Shown here: one piece after another, positions 62,874 to 64,000 of the stretch | Layout of the letters: each line of letters begins with the position of its first letter | Numbering within the stretch: position 1 is the stretch's first letter | Assembly (NCBI GenBank): GCA_039545355.1 | Contig: BCJJ01000034.1 | Coordinates: 1-64,000, forward strand | From: Trichosporon coremiiforme | Lineage: Eukaryota; Basidiomycota; Tremellomycetes; Trichosporonales; Trichosporonaceae | Reading direction: 5' to 3' | Length of the DNA stretch: 64,000 nucleotides | Notes under the pieces: model-generated | The model's input: the letters and a program-made list of their open reading frames with translations, nothing else | Told to the model about the DNA's origin: nothing | The model's database searches: none | Position numbers and translations under genes: made by a program

Positions 62874-63673
62874 AGCGGCGAGCCTTTGGGCAGGGCGAGA
62901 CGAGCGCAAGGGTGTAACTTGTCTTAGCAGATAGCAGAGGAGCAACGAGAACCCAGACGGTCAGACAGTACGTTGATGGAGTATGGAGATGAAAGTCGGG
63001 CAGCAACGAGTAGGGTGAAGGTGAAGAGGTCCGGGAGTGGGGCGGAGTGAGTGTGACGGGTCGGCGAGAAGGGGCTGGCTCAAAGAGGCGACTTGAGGGT
63101 GAAACGAAAGTTGTGAGTGTCGAAGAAAGGTGACGAGTTGAAACAAACAAGAAGGACGTGACGGTTGAAGAGCAGCTCGAAAGAAGCACGGCCGCATGGA
63201 GTCGTCTCGCGCATCGGGTTGCCCGAAAGATGACGGCGCGACGGCGTCCGCTGGTTTCCTGGATGCCAAGAGATTGCAGGTCGTGCGGAAACCTTACCCC
63301 ACGAATCGTGATGACGACATTGTTGACACCAAAATTGGGCCGATCTCTGCTGTATGGCTGTCTTGTGCGCTCCGTGTCCAGACCTGGCTTGTGCCTGGAC
63401 CGCGTCTCATTTGTTGTTGAGCATAGTGTTCGGCATTGTCAGTTGTTGGAGCGGAGTGTGACGTCGAGCGGAGTTTGGACTCACGCTCGTACGCTCGGCG
63501 CACCGTGGAGCGAACACTCAGGGTCAGCTCTATAGGCAGAATCAGTTACGTAAAACAGCCTGGCGATGATGAGCCGAGATAGACCCAGCACCGAAGTTAG
63601 TCGGAAACCAGTCCGCCAGTCGAGCCAAGCCAACCTCCAGAATCATGCATGTCATCTGTCTCGCCTGCATAGA
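62874..63673. other. 800-bp intergenic region
   Basis: Promoter of the RTA1-like gene and 3' flank of the metallophosphatase. Nothing else seen. Confidence 0.4.
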
Positions 63674-64000
63674 CTAGTACGGGGCATCCCTCGAGTTCTT
63701 CAGCACCGCCTTGCCGCCCTCAGCGAGCGTCGTCGTGTTCGCGGCACTGTGGTCCTCCATCCTGATCCAGGTACGGAGACTGTCCAGCGCGCCGCCCTTC
63801 GTGCTGAACTCAAAGACACGCGAGCCGCGCGCCCACGTCCCGTACCCTCCGTAGCCGGTGTGGCGTGCGTAGCAGAATGTGAACGGACCGGCAGAATCGG
63901 CGCGGCCGCACCAGTCGTCTCCGTGGTCGTGGCCCGAGATGACGCCGAGCAGACCGTCGTCGGCGCCAAGGGTTCCGCTTACGGCGGTCCACCAGGGGTG
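63674..64000 (-). CDS. Calcineurin-like metallophosphatase, C-terminal part (runs off the window)
   Basis: Frame open from the window edge to TAG at 63674, 108 residues. GLLGVISGHDHGDDWC is the final metal-binding motif (GHDH-x2-D) of Dcr2/Sia1-type and purple-acid-like phosphoesterases. The following FCYARHTGYGGYGTWARGSRVFEF is the usual end of this fungal subgroup. Start and catalytic N-terminal motifs lie outside the window. A GTAAGC near 63981 could be a donor, but the unspliced frame keeps the motif. Confidence 0.82.
   Translation of the reverse strand, partial: HPWWTAVSGTLGADDGLLGVISGHDHGDDWCGRADSAGPFTFCYARHTGYGGYGTWARGSRVFEFSTKGGALDSLRTWIRMEDHSAANTTTLAEGGKAVLKNSRDAPY

Overview
The window looks like nuclear DNA from a GC-rich basidiomycete yeast, most likely of the Trichosporonales (Cutaneotrichosporon, Apiotrichum, Trichosporon or Vanrija type). 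This lineage call is inference. The support is: genes split by short GT-AG introns, many of only 32-37 nt, with CTGAC or CTAAC branch sites; a mitochondrial presequence, peroxisomal PTS1 tails, GPI and secretory signals; nuclear tRNA genes with introns after position 37; and a yeast-type set of transporters (YAT, Dal5, Fcy2, AAAP, Ctr and Fre families). No transposon, rRNA, CRISPR or bacterial operon was seen. Strong G/C preference at third codon positions gives long antisense open frames over most genes; these were left out.

Layout. 0-2 kb: tandem paralogs of an unrecognised ~108-residue protein on the minus strand. 2.2-8.8 kb: a Met-like tRNA, tRNA-Gly copies, a secreted Cys-containing protein, a small ER membrane protein, a GNAT acetyltransferase and a proline-rich protein. 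9-11.4 kb: a cluster of diverged small genes sharing a Trp-Ala-Asp motif, some with membrane segments. 12.9-27.9 kb: an NCS1 purine/cytosine permease, a 4-coumarate-CoA-ligase-like enzyme, mitochondrial succinyl-CoA:3-ketoacid CoA-transferase, a 2-oxoglutarate/Fe(II) dioxygenase, an AAAP amino-acid transporter and a Dal5-type permease. 29.8-39.9 kb: an F-box-like protein divergent from an intronless benzoylformate-decarboxylase-like ThDP enzyme, a YAT amino-acid permease, a second ligase and a Gln/Tyr-rich vWA protein. 40.5-45.8 kb: a minus-strand run of secreted proteins, three small ones and one of about 993 residues built from internal repeats. 46-48.9 kb: mostly non-coding, with tRNA-Gly and two intron-bearing tRNA-Val genes. 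49-64 kb: three DUF7330-like proteins, a third ligase, a GPI-type quinoprotein sugar dehydrogenase, a Ctr copper transporter divergent from a ferric/cupric reductase, an RTA1-like protein and the 3' end of a metallophosphatase.

How it may fit together. Three peroxisomal acyl/aryl-CoA ligases, a benzoylformate decarboxylase-like enzyme and a 3-oxoacid CoA-transferase suggest capacity for aromatic or unusual carboxylic acid catabolism, though they are scattered and not an operon. Copper transporter plus metalloreductase is a recognised functional pair. The least explained parts, and the best candidates for something undescribed, are the tandem paralogs at 0.1-1.8 kb, the WAD-motif cluster at 9-11.4 kb and the secreted repeat protein with its small secreted neighbours at 40.5-45.8 kb.
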